64,000 bases of DNA, taken from NCBI RefSeq assembly GCF_000186865.1, contig NW_008705562.1:1002398-1066397 (forward strand), read 5' to 3'. Both the position numbers and the translations under genes were made by a program. Of this stretch, positions 30,985-41,700 are shown piece after piece. The number at the start of each line of letters is the position of its first letter. Position 1 is the first letter of the stretch. The stretch comes from Aureococcus anophagefferens. Taxonomy: Eukaryota > Sar > Pelagophyceae > Pelagomonadales > Pelagomonadaceae. A model generated the notes under the pieces. The model saw only the letters and a program-made list of their open reading frames with translations. It was not told where the DNA came from and made no database searches.

Positions 30985-32105
30985 CTAACGATAATATTCC
31001 TCGGGTATTTCACCCGTTGTCAGGTACTTGACTCCTTCTTTGGCTTTCTCTTGGAACTGAGAGGGCTTGGCGGCCACACGCTTGAGCCATCGCAATGCTT
31101 CGTGGTGGTCTTCGTCAACCCCCTTACCGTTCATATACATACACGCGACATTGAATTCAGCGATTGTCATGCCCTGTTTTGCGGCGAGCAGGTAGAAGGG
31201 AAACGCAGCCTTTTTATCTTCGTGAAGGAGTAGAGCGCCGATATTGTTCTGCGCCACCGCGTCCCCCCGGTCCGATGCCATCTGGAACAGCTGCATCGCC
31301 TTCTCCTTGTCCTGCTTGACGCCCTCAGCTTTGATGTACATGTGCCCAAGGTTCACCATCGCATCCACATTGCCGGCCTCCACGGCGCGTTTGAAGAGCT
31401 TCGCGGCTTTCCGCAGATTTATAGCGAGACCTTCCTCGCCTTTTAGGTAGGCGACGCCCAAGTCGTTGATCGCCTCCGGCACCCTTTCTCCACGTTGCGA
31501 CGAATCCGCGCCACAATCTCCGCTTGACTTCTCGCGTACGGCGCCCTACAGAGAGGACACGGATTGGGGCCAATTTTCATGCTGCACGATCTGCAGATCC
31601 TCCGGCAGCAGCAGGAACGAAGGTCGGTGTCACCCAAATTGCGATTCACGTCCCAGGCCTCGAGGCAAATCGGACAACAGGAGCCGAACCGCTCCGACGT
31701 CGGCACCGGCTCCGGGTTCGCCTCGCGTCGCGCCCGGGCGGCCTCGTGCTCCGCGGCGATGCGCGCGCGGACCTCGTCGGCGTGCGACCGCGGCGCGGGG
31801 CCGTAGACCGGGGGCGACGGCAGGGGCGTCGGCGCCTCGGCCCGCGCCGCCTCCGCCGCGCGCTCGTCTCGGATCTTCTTGCACGCCTTCCGGTGGCCCC
31901 TGTCGCGCCAGTCGATGCGTTGGCATTCTGTCGAACAGTATTGCGTCGTGCCGCAAGGGCAGTTCAGCAAGGTCTTCGGTCGCGCCCCGCAGATCGTGCA
32001 GGTGAGCCGGAGCTTGAGCGCTTTCGCCCGGGCCTTGACCTGCTCGAATTCCCGCTGCTTCCTCTGCCAGTCCTTCATGTCGCCTCGCTCGTCCTCCTGG
32101 TCCAT
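30985..32105 (-). CDS. MYND finger / RING-like finger / Sel1-repeat protein, frameshifted
   Basis: The start is ATG at 32105. Residues about 34-76 form a MYND finger (CTICGARPKTLLNCPCGTTQYC split: CTIC, CPC, YCSTEC, H..KAC). Residues about 145-195 hold a RING-like set (CCPICLEAW, CCCRRICRSC, CPLCRAPY). The frame then fails at 31482-31484: the frame-0 reading runs CRRRSTTW to a stop, while the -1 reading continues VPEAINDLGVAYLKG into four Sel1 repeats (AAKLFKRAVEAGNVDAMVNLG, AMQLFQMASDRGDAVAQNNIG and so on) to TAG at 30985. Adding one G to the GGG run would join the two halves. The order MYND, RING, Sel1 with no gap argues for one gene with a one-base error or a recent mutation. It is likely an E3/adaptor-type protein; its partners are unknown. 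Confidence 0.75.
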
Positions 32106-32252
32106 CGCGCTCGCGTCGAGGTCTTGTCGGCTTGCCGTCTCTTGAAAGTCGTCTCAAGCCGTCTTGGCGACTCGACCGCCGCGCGGCATCATGACATGGT
32201 GAAGCGCGACTGCGATGGGGGATCCTGCGCGAAGCTCCACCGTGAGGGGACG
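32106..32252. promoter_or_regulatory. Divergent spacer between MYND-Sel1 and fucosyltransferase-like genes
   Basis: 147 bp of ordinary composition. It includes an alternative in-frame ATG at 32196 that would lengthen the fucosyltransferase-like protein by 19 residues and bury its signal sequence. The downstream ATG at 32253 is therefore preferred. Confidence 0.4.
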
Positions 32253-34315
32253 ATGACCCTCGCAAGACGCTGGCGAGCCCTGTCGCTCGTCCTCGGCTCC
32301 AGCGCGCTCGTCGTCGAGCTCCCGGCGCGACCGGAGCGGCTCGACGAGGCCCTCGCGGCGCGCGACGCCGAAACGCTCCTCGAGGTCGACTGGCCTCCGG
32401 CGCTCTCCTACGAGGATCGCGGCGCGGCGGCCGTGGACCGCTTCCTCGCGCCGCGGCCCGACTGGGCCGTGATGTCCGAGCCCTGGACCGGCGGCCGCCT
32501 CGCGCTCGCGCGGCGCGTCGACGCGCCGCTGGCCCCGCTCATGGAGAAGTTCGCGGCGGAGTGGCGCGCGCGGCAGTGGTCGCCGGCGACGTGTGTCACC
32601 GCCGGCCTCATCGCGAACAGCGCGCCGTCGGTGCTGGGCCCCGTGGCCCACGCCTGGGCCGACGAGCTGCTCGACGCGTGGAAGCGCGGGCTCGCGCTCG
32701 TGCCCCGGTCGTTGAAGGGCTGGGGCTACGGCATGGCCGACGGCTCCGCGGGCGCGCTCTGCGGCGGGACATCCGGGGACGCGCCCTTCGACCCGGGCAA
32801 CCGCTGGTCCTGCGTCTTCCTGCCCATGACGGCGTGCGACGAGGACCGCGAGTACTACAAGGACGAGGACCGGCAGATGCGCCACGGCTTCAAGGGCGCC
32901 GAGCCGGTCCGCTGCTCGCCGCGCCTCGACAGGCGGTGCGCCGCGGCCGAGTTCGGCACGCCGCCGACGCCGAGCACCTTCGCGGGCCGCTTCGACGCGT
33001 TCCGGGGCGCCGTCGCCGCGCTCCCGGAGTCCGCGCGGCGCGGCGCGGGCGACCAGGCGCTCGTGCGCGCGCTGGCCATGGCGACGCTCTTCCGGCCGAG
33101 CTTCCGGCTCCGGAAACTCACGCGCGCGTTCGACGCGTCGGCCTTCGAGGACGGCCCCGACGCGTGCGGCCTCGTGCAGCTCCGGCACCACGCGCGCGTC
33201 AACCTCGAGGCGCGGGGCGCGCGCTTCGCGGCGGCGTCCTTCTTCGTCGACCTCGAGGACGCGCTCCGCGACGTGCTCCCGCTCCTGCGCCTCGACACGG
33301 ACGCGCCGCCCGTGCTCCACCTCCTCAGCGACGACGGCGACATGGTCGACGACGCGGCCAAGGTCGCGCGAGCCCGGCGTCTTTTTTTTATGTCCGCGCG
33401 ACCCCCGGGCAAATTGCGATCGAGGCGCGACACACCAGATCATCTTTTCTACGCTTCGCACGTCCAGACACCCGGGGAAGAGCACGAGCGGAACGTTTCG
33501 ACGGTGGCCGGGACCGCGTCGCTGGCTGAGCCCTCGGTAGACGCTTTCCCCATGTATTGGGATGAGACTCTTGCTGAGTCGCGCGATGCTCTACCGAGGC
33601 TCGGGTCACGTCGCGGTCCGAACCATCTCGCGGAATCGTCCGCGCGCGGCGCGCGCGCCCTCCGCGACGGGTTATCCGTCCGGGCGCGCTCGCTTCGTAC
33701 CGACGCCCTTAAGGCCACCGCTCTCGCATCCTCCGAGCGGCACCGAGTCATAGCGACGGCACACGCCCCACCGCAGCGCCCGGACGTCGCGACCGTGCTC
33801 CCGCTGCCGGCGTCGACGGGCATGGTCTCGTCCGCGGACGGCCTCTTCGGCCAGGGCGACCTGGACAAGCAGATCCACACGACGGGCCTGAACGAGCTCG
33901 CGCGCATCCTGCTCTCCCTGGACCTCAGCGCGAGATGCGCCGTCGCCTACGCGGGCGCGGCTCCCGCGTCCGCGAGGAAACGGTCGTACGCCAAAAAACG
34001 CGCACAGGCGACTGCGCGTCGAACTTCGCGCGCTTCGTGTCGACGTACGTCGCGGGCCGCGCGCTCGCCGTGCCCTGGACGTTCTCGAGCGGCAACGCGT
34101 GCTTCAACGACGCCGCGACGGACCGGGCGCTGAACCGGACCTGCGCCTACGAGTGCAAGTCCGACGCGGCGCGCTGCAAGGAGTTCGGCACGGGCCCGCG
34201 GACCTGCGACCCGCCGCCGCCGCGGCTCGCGGCCGTCTACGCGGAGCCCGCGGGCGGCCGCTTCGCGAAGCTGTCGAAGGAGCTCGGCCTCGACCGACGA
34301 CCAGACGACTATTAG
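32253..34315 (+). CDS. Secretory-pathway fucosyltransferase-like protein (GT23/GT68-like, tentative)
   Basis: The start at 32253 gives a signal sequence or anchor (RRWRALSLVLGSSALVVEL). The lumenal part has a helix with WADELLDAWKRGLALV, a Cys-bearing loop (LCGGTSGDAPFDPGNRWSCVF; TACDEDREYY), RHGFKGAEPVRC, then FFVDLEDALRDVLPLL, VLHLLSDDGDMVDDAAK, and after splicing PLPASTGMVSSADGLFG and GLNELARILLSLDLSARCAVAYAG. This order (a Rossmann-type donor half ending in a display of S-D-D and later an aliphatic helix) resembles alpha-1,6/O-fucosyltransferases. Proposed introns are 33363-33776 (AAG|GTCGCG...CCGCAG|CGC, 414 nt, open in frame by chance) and 33955-34007 (GC-AG, 53 nt). The final exon 34008-34315 has a Cys-rich end (ACFNDAATDRALNRTCAYEC). 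The exact donor and acceptor sugars are unknown. Confidence 0.6.
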
Positions 34316-35571
34316 GGGTTCTCCCACGACTTCCGGTAGGCGACGGTCTTCGGGTGGTCCGGGCCGAGGGTCGCATTGGCGATGGCGAGGGCCTTGGCGC
34401 CGTACTTCTTCGCCTGGGGCCACGACTCGGGCGTGCCCTGCTCCGTGAGGACGCCCGCGAGATTGTTCAGCGCGACGGCGACCTCCGCGTGGGTCTCGCC
34501 GTAGACCTCCCGCGCGTCCCGCAGGATCTCCCGGAACAGCTTCTCCGCGGCCTCGAGGTCGTAGCGCATGCGCATGTTGTCGGCGATCCAGGACTTGACG
34601 AGCAACGCGTTCGCGTCCTCGGGCCCGCCGGCCGCGTCCTCGTAGATCTTCATCGACCGCTTCAGCAGGGGGTCGCTGTCGTCGTAGCGGCCCCGCTTCG
34701 CGAGGAAGGTGCCCAAATTCGCCAGGGCCGCGGCGACGGAGTCGTCGTCGCGGCCGAACGCGTCCTCCGTCGCCTCCAGCGCGCCGCGGAAGCACGCCTC
34801 CGCCCGGTCCCAGTCGCCCGCGGCCGCCGCCTCCTGCGCCTCCGCCGTCAGGCGCACCTGCTCGTAGCCCCCGTCGTCGTCCTCGGCCTCCGCCGCGGGC
34901 GCCTCCCGCGGCTTCGGCGGCGGTTTCGGCGGCTCGACGCGGAACTCGCGGCTGCACGCGGTCCGGTGGCCCTTGCGCCAGTCGGTCCGCTGGCATTCGG
35001 ACCCGCAATAGTAGACCTGCCGGCAGAAGCCGCACTTGAGCTTCGCCGGGATGGGCAGGCCGCAGTGGCCGCAGTCCTCGGGCCGGTCCTCGCACTCGGC
35101 CTTGTGGCCGCCGCGCCACGCGTCCTTCTGGCACGCGCGCGAGCAGTAGACGACGGACCGGCAGCGGCCGCACTGCTTCTTCGCCCAGCAGGCCTCGCCG
35201 CACCAGGCGCAGCCGCCGCCCTCGAAGAGGTCGACCTCGGGCTCCGTCGGCGCGTTTTCGACGGCGCCCTCGGGCGCGAGGTCCGGATACTTGTGCTTGA
35301 ACAGGGAGCTAAAGGCCGCGGAGAAGGCCTGGTTCGACTTCTTCTTCTCCTCGGGCGTCAGCTTCTCCTCGTAGGCGCGCGCCGTCGCCCGCTCCCGCTC
35401 CTTCTCCTCGTCGCTGTCCGTGCCGTAGTCGAAGCCGTCGAAGCGCGTGTTGCGCTCGACGGCGCCCTGGGGCCCGACGACGACCTGCGGTTCGTCGAGG
35501 TCCTGCGGCTCCGCCATGTCGAGGGCGTCGCGGTCGGGACGGGCCGGCGCCGCGTCGGCGCGTGCGACCAT
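34312..35571 (-). CDS. Double-MYND-finger / TPR protein
   Basis: 419 residues, no intron. An acidic N-terminus (DSDEEKERER) is followed by two zinc fingers of MYND type: CAWCGEACWAKKQCGRC, YCSRACQKDAW, H..EC, then CGHCGLPIPAKLKCGFC, YYCGSECQRTDW, H..AC (residues about 120-205). The C-terminal half has kinesin-light-chain-like TPRs (AEACFRGALEATEDAFG, ALANLGTFLAKRGRYDDSDPLL, ALNNLAGVLTEQG and so on). MYND fingers bind proline-rich peptides and TPRs bind partners, so a scaffold role is inferred. Its TAA stop overlaps the TAG of the convergent fucosyltransferase-like gene. Confidence 0.85.
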   Translation of the reverse strand: MVARADAAPARPDRDALDMAEPQDLDEPQVVVGPQGAVERNTRFDGFDYGTDSDEEKERERATARAYEEKLTPEEKKKSNQAFSAAFSSLFKHKYPDLAPEGAVENAPTEPEVDLFEGGGCAWCGEACWAKKQCGRCRSVVYCSRACQKDAWRGGHKAECEDRPEDCGHCGLPIPAKLKCGFCRQVYYCGSECQRTDWRKGHRTACSREFRVEPPKPPPKPREAPAAEAEDDDGGYEQVRLTAEAQEAAAAGDWDRAEACFRGALEATEDAFGRDDDSVAAALANLGTFLAKRGRYDDSDPLLKRSMKIYEDAAGGPEDANALLVKSWIADNMRMRYDLEAAEKLFREILRDAREVYGETHAEVAVALNNLAGVLTEQGTPESWPQAKKYGAKALAIANATLGPDHPKTVAYRKSWENP

Positions 35572-35749
35572 GAGTAGTGGACTTGCGCGAGAGCCCGGGG
35601 CAGCTTCGGCACGTTGCCGGCAACGATTCTATGCGAAACCGCGAAGGGGCTGCTGCGGGGTCCAGGGCGGACGCCTCCAGCGGCGGCGGCGCGCGGCGAC
35701 GCGCGCGTCTCGGCGCCGGCTCCATGCGCTAGGTCCATCGCCGGCGACC
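35572..35749. promoter_or_regulatory. 178-bp divergent spacer
   Basis: This lies between the MYND/TPR ATG (-) and the giant EF-hand ATG (+). It contains one less GC-rich patch (ACGATTCTATGCGAAACC). No clear motif is seen. Confidence 0.4.
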
Positions 35750-38700
35750 ATGGCCAAGGGCGGCAAGGGCGCCTTCAGCGTCTACGAACACGCGGAGCCG
35801 CCGGTGAAGGCCCTGCGGTCGCGGCGGCGCGCCGGCCCCAAGAGCCGCGGCCACGGCGGCCGGCGGCCCGTGGCGCCGCCCGACGAACACGCGGACCAGG
35901 CGGCGCGCGCCGCCGAGGCCGCGGCGTCGCGGCGGCGCCTCTACGAGGAGGGCGGCGGCTCGCGCGCGTCGCTCCGCGTCGGCGGCGGCGACGGGCCCGA
36001 GGTGCTCCCGGAGCAGCTCGTGGAGGTGCCGGCCATGCAGACGGCCATGGTCAAGCTCAGCGAGGCCGCGGCGCGCAAGGGCGCGACGGCCATGGACGGC
36101 GACGCGCTCCTCGACCCGTCGACGTTCGCGGGGCGGTTGCGGAAGGAGTTCAAGATCCGGTTGAGCCCCGAGGAGCTCGGCGCGGTGCTCTACCTCTTCG
36201 ACGCCGCCGACGCCGACGGCGCCGTGAGCTGGCTCCAGTTCATGAAGGTCTTCGCGCACCTCGGGCGCCGCGAGCGCGAGCGCGCGTTCGAGGCGCGCCG
36301 CGACGACGAGGACCGGCGGCGGCGCCGCGCGGAGGACCGGCGCCACGACGAGGAGGCGCGCTTCGCGCCGCCGACGTCGGACATCGACGCCAACTACGAC
36401 GACGGCGACCGGCGGCGCGCCATGGACCTGCTCCAGCGCGCCGCGGCGTCGCTCGCGCAGCACCGCGACGCGAGCTCGACGACGACGTTGCTGAACGGGC
36501 TCCGGACGCAGGGCCGCATGAACCACAGCGAGGTCGACCGCTTCCTCAAGCGGGGCCTGAACGTGAAGCTGTCGCCCCGCGAGCTCGGCGCCATCTACGA
36601 GCACCTCGCGGAGCCCACGGGCGGCGGCTTCGTCGTCAGCACGGAGTTCGTCGCGGAGCTCCTCCGCTTCGGCCGCATCGGCGAGTCGGAGCGGAAGCGC
36701 GAGGCGCGGAGCCGCAACCGCCAGCGGTCGCTGAAGAAGGAGCTCAAGGCGAAGCGCGAGGCCGAGCGCAACCGGGCCAAGGCCGCGGTGAAGTTCGTGC
36801 TGCCGAAGATCCCCGCGCGGCCGCCCGCGCCCGCGCCCGAGGCCGACGACGGCGACGACGCCCCCGACGGCGACGCGCCGGCCGACGAGGCGTCGCGGGC
36901 GACGGCGACGACCAAGTCGGCGCCCGCCGCCGCGCCCGCGGGCGGGAGCCGCCACAGCGGCCTCGGCTGGAAGCTGCTCTCGCGGCTCCACACGCTCTCC
37001 GTGCCGCGCGCGGCGACGGTGCCGAGGCCGCCCAAGCCCGAGGACTTCGACGGCGTCGCGCCGGGCCCACCGTCGCAGCCGAGCCGCCCGCCGAAGAAGG
37101 CGCGCAAGGCGCCGGCGCCCCGCGCCAACGGCCAGGTCGAGCGCCTCAAGCAGTACCGCCAGGAGAAGAAGGACGAGGAGGCGCGGCTGGCCAACGAGCC
37201 GCGGAACTACGTGCCCATCGCCGACAAGCTCGCGACGCACGCCGCGGACCGGGCGCCCGAGGCCGAGGGCATCGAGAACCACGCCGAGGCCGCGACGCCG
37301 GAGCTGCTCAAGCACATCGCGGACGAGCTCGAGCGCGGCCTGCAGCGCGTCACGCAGGGCAACTGGATGCGCTTCTTCACGATGATGGACCTCAACTCCT
37401 CGGGCAGCATGGAGTTCCACGAGTTCGTGTCCATGGCGCGCAACAAGCAGTACGCCCACCCGCCGGGCCTGGAAATTTCCAAGCAGTCCGTGAGCGACGA
37501 CGACCTGCGGCGCCTCTGGACGTCCGCGGACCGCGACCGGTCCGGGTCCGTCAACGCGGTCGAGTTCCGGCGCTTCATCGAGCGCGTCCTCGACGACGAC
37601 CGGCCGAACAGCGCCGCGCCGGCGCCGCCGTCCTCGGCCGAGGGCGACGCGCGCGACGCGCCGCCGCGGAGGGACGCGGCCGGCGAGAAGGCGCGCGACT
37701 ACGCGCCCGTCGACGCCGACGAGGCCGAGACGCTGGCCCGCGTCGCGGCGGCCATCGACAAGGCCATGCGGAGCATCCCGGACTGCTCCTGGACGAAGAT
37801 TTTTATTCTGTGCGACCGCGACCGGAGCGGCCGCATCGAGTGGCCCGAGTTTCGGAACATCGTGCGGTCGAAGCGCAACGTCTCCGGCACGGGCCTCGAG
37901 CTCGGCGCGGCGACGATCTCGCTGGAGGAGATGCGGTTGTTGTGGGCGCGCGCGGACAACGACAAGCTCGGGCTCATCAACGCGGACGAGTTCGCGCTCT
38001 TCCTCCGCATGGCCGTCGCGAAGACGCTCGCGGACTACCCCGCGGCCAAGGCCGCCATCGCCTACGAGCAGAACATCATTGTGGGCCGGTCCAAGGAGCA
38101 GCAGGACAAGCTCGGCCGGCTCAACTTCCAGCAGGCGTCCTCCGAGCACAGCGGGTCCAACGCGACGACGCCGCGGTCCAACGCGTCGAGCCCGCGGAAC
38201 GCGCCGAGCCCGCGCCACGGCGCGCCGGCGCGGCCCGCCGCGCCCCAGCTCCTGGACCCGCCGCGCGAGTTCTTCGCGAGCCCGCCGTCGCCGGAGAAGG
38301 AGGTCCGGGGCTACGTCTCCGGCGCGGCGCGGAAGCCGCCGCCGGCGGCGCTCGACGCCCCGCGGACGACGAAGCAGGCCGAGCGCATGAAGGCGCTGCG
38401 AGCGGAGGAGGCGAACGCGACCGACGGTCCGACGCGCGCGGGCTGGAAGGCGCCCATCGCCGACAGGCTCGCGGGCAACGACAAGCTCGCGGACGGCGCG
38501 CACCACGAGAGCGGCGCGTCGCCGGAGCTCCTGCGGTCCATCGCCGCGCGCCTCGACGCCAAGCTCCAGAAGCACGCCAAGGGCTCCTGGGCGAAATTGT
38601 TCTTCGTCGTCGACAACGACGGCTCGGGCCGCGTCGAGTTCCACGAGTTCCGCGACCTCATGCGAAACAAGGCGACGCACACGTCGAACCCGGGCCTGGA

Positions 38701-41700
38701 GATCGGCAGGAAGGAGGTTTCCGACGAGGAACTGAGCATGCTCTGGACGTCGCTCGACGGCGACAAGTCGGGCTTCGTGACCGCGCCCGAGTTCAAGAAG
38801 TTTATGCTGATGATGAAGGCGCAGTACTCGGGCGAGGAGCAGAAGCAGGAGATCGTGAAGACGTCCATGGACGCCCCGCGGACGACGAAGCAGGCAGAGC
38901 GCATGAAAGAGCTGCGCGCCAAGGAGGCGGCCGCCGACGACGGCCCCGCGCGCGCGGGCTGGAAGGCGCCGATCAAGGACAAGATGGCCGGCAACAGCAA
39001 GATGGCCGACGGCGAGCACCACGACGAGGAGGCGTCGCCCGAGCTCTTGAAATCCATCGCCGCGCGCCTCGATGCCAAATTGCAACGGCACGCCAAGGGC
39101 TCCTGGGCGAAGCTCTTCTTCGTCATCGACAACGACGGCTCCGGGCGCGTCGAGTTCCACGAGTTCCGCGATCTGATGCGAAACAAGGTGACGCACACGT
39201 CGAACCCGGGCCTCGAGATCGGCAAGAAGGAGATCTCCGACGAGGAGCTGAACATGCTCTGGACGACCGTCGACGCGGACAAGTCCGGCTTCGTGACCGC
39301 GCCCGAGTTCAAGCGATTCATGCTGATGATGAAAGAGCAGCACTCCGGCGTCGAGGAGAAGCAAGCCATCACGAGAACGTCCATGAATGCGCCGCGGACG
39401 ACGAAGCAAGCCGAGCGCATGAAGGCGTTGCGAGCGGAGGAAGCGAACGCGACCGACGGTCCGACGCGCGCGGGCTGGAAGGCGCCCATCAAGGACAAGA
39501 TGGCCGGCAACAGCAAGATGGCCGACGGCGAACACCACGACGACGAGGCGTCGCCCGAGCTCCTGAAGTCCATCGCCGCGCGCCTCGATGCCAAGTTGCA
39601 ACGGCACGCCAAGGGCTCCTGGGCCAAATTGTTCTTCGTGATAGACAACGACGGCTCCGGGCGCGTCGAGTTCCACGAGTTCCGCGACCTCATGCGCAAC
39701 AAGGCGACGCACACGTCGAACCCGGGCCTCGAGATTAGCAAGAGCGAGGTGAGCGATACGGAGCTCAGCATGCTGTGGACGTCGTTGGACAACGACAAAT
39801 CGGGCTTCGTGACGGCGCCCGAATTCAAGAAGTTCATGCTGATGATGAAAGAGCAGCACTCCGGCGTTGAGGAGAAGAAGGCGATCACGCGGACGTCCAT
39901 GAACGCGCCGCGGACGACGAAGCAGGCCGAACGCATGAAGGAGCTCCGGGCCAAGGAGGCGAACGCGACGGACGGGCCGACGCGCGCGGGCTGGAAGGCC
40001 CCGATTAAAGACAAGATGGACGGCAACAGCAAGATGACCGACGGCGAGCACCACGACGACGAGGCGTCGCCGGAGCTCCTGAAGTCCATCGCCGCGCGCC
40101 TCGATGCCAAATTGCAACGGCACGCGAAGGGCTCGTGGGCCAAATTGTTCTTCGTGATCGACAACGACGGCTCCGGGCGCGTCGAGTTCCACGAGTTCCG
40201 CGACCTGATGAGAAACAAGGCCACGCACACGTCGAATCCTGGACTGGAAATCAGCAAGAAGGAGGTCTCCGACGACGAGCTGAGCATGCTCTGGACGTCG
40301 CTTGATGGCGACAAGTCGGGCTTCGTGACCGCGCCCGAGTTCAAGGTATTCATGGAGACGGTCAAGACGCACCATTCGGGCGAGGAGGAGAAGCAGGTCA
40401 TCACTCGGACGTCGATGAACGCGCCGCGGACGACGAAGCAGGCCGAGCGTATGAAAGCTCTGCGAGCGGAGCAGGCAAGCGCGACCGACGGGCCGACGCG
40501 CGCGGGCTGGAAGGCGCCCATCAAGGACCGCATGGATGGGAATAGCAAGATGGCCGATGGCGAGCACCACGACGACGAGGCGTCGCCGGAGCTGCTCAAG
40601 TCCATCGCCGCGCGGCTCGACGCGAAGCTCCAGAAGCACGCCAAGGGATCGTGGGCCAAATTATTCTTCGTCATCGACAACGACGGCTCCGGGCGCGTCG
40701 AGTTCCACGAATTTAGAGACCTCATGAGAAACAAGGCGACGGACACGGTGAACCCCGGGCTCGAGATCAGCAAGAAGGAGGTCTCCGACGACGAGCTGAG
40801 CATGCTTTGGACGTGCCTCGACGGCGACAAGTCGGGCTTCGTGACCGCGCCCGAGTTCAAGCGATTCATGCAGAAGGTCATGGCGCAGCACGCGCCCGGC
40901 GAGGAACCGACGGAGGTCGTGCGAACGTCCATGTCCGCGCCGCGCACGACGAAGCAGGCCGAGCGCATGAAGGAGCTCCGGGCCAAGGAGGCGGCCGCCG
41001 ACGGCGGCCCCGCGCGCGCGGGCTGGAAGGCGCCCATCAAAGACAAGCTCGACAAGAACTCGAACTTTGACGACGGCGCGCACCACGACGACGAGGCGTC
41101 GCCGGAGGTCCTCGCCGCCGTCGCGCGGCGGCTCGAGGCCCGGGTCCGCGACGTCGCGGCCGGCTCGTGGGCGAAGCTCTTCTTCTTCGTCGACAACGAC
41201 GGCAGCGGCCGCGTCGAGTTCCGCGAGTTCCGCGACCTGATCCGGAACCGGACGACGGACACGGTCTTCCCGGGCCTGGAGATGGGCAGGAAGGAGGTCT
41301 CCGACGACGAGCTGAGCATGCTGTGGACGACGCTCGACGGCGACAGGTCGGGCTTCGTCACCGCGCCCGAGTTCAAGGCGTTCCTCGGCAAGCTCACGGC
41401 GGCGTCGGGCGGCGCCGAGGAGCTGAAGCAGGAGATCGTCAAGACGTCCATCGACGCGCCGCGGACGACGAAGCAGGCCGAGCGCATGAAGGCGCTCCGC
41501 GCGGACGAGGCGGCCGCGGCCCCCGCGCGCGCGGGCTCGAAGGCGCCCATCGCCGACAGGCTCGCGACGAACTCGAATTTTGACGCGGGGACCCACGCCG
41601 ACGAGGCCGCGTCGCCGCGGCTGCTGCGGCTCGTGGCGAACATGCTCGAGGCCGCGGTCGGGAGGCGGTGCAAGGGCTCCTGGGCGAAGCTCTTCTTCGC

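Noticed and set aside
26473..31233. A 1586-codon plus-strand frame running across the assembly gap
   Set aside because: It is antisense to the SLC35 transporter for its first part and counts the N gap as coding; only its 28490-29135 portion matches the repeat protein, through the frameshift.
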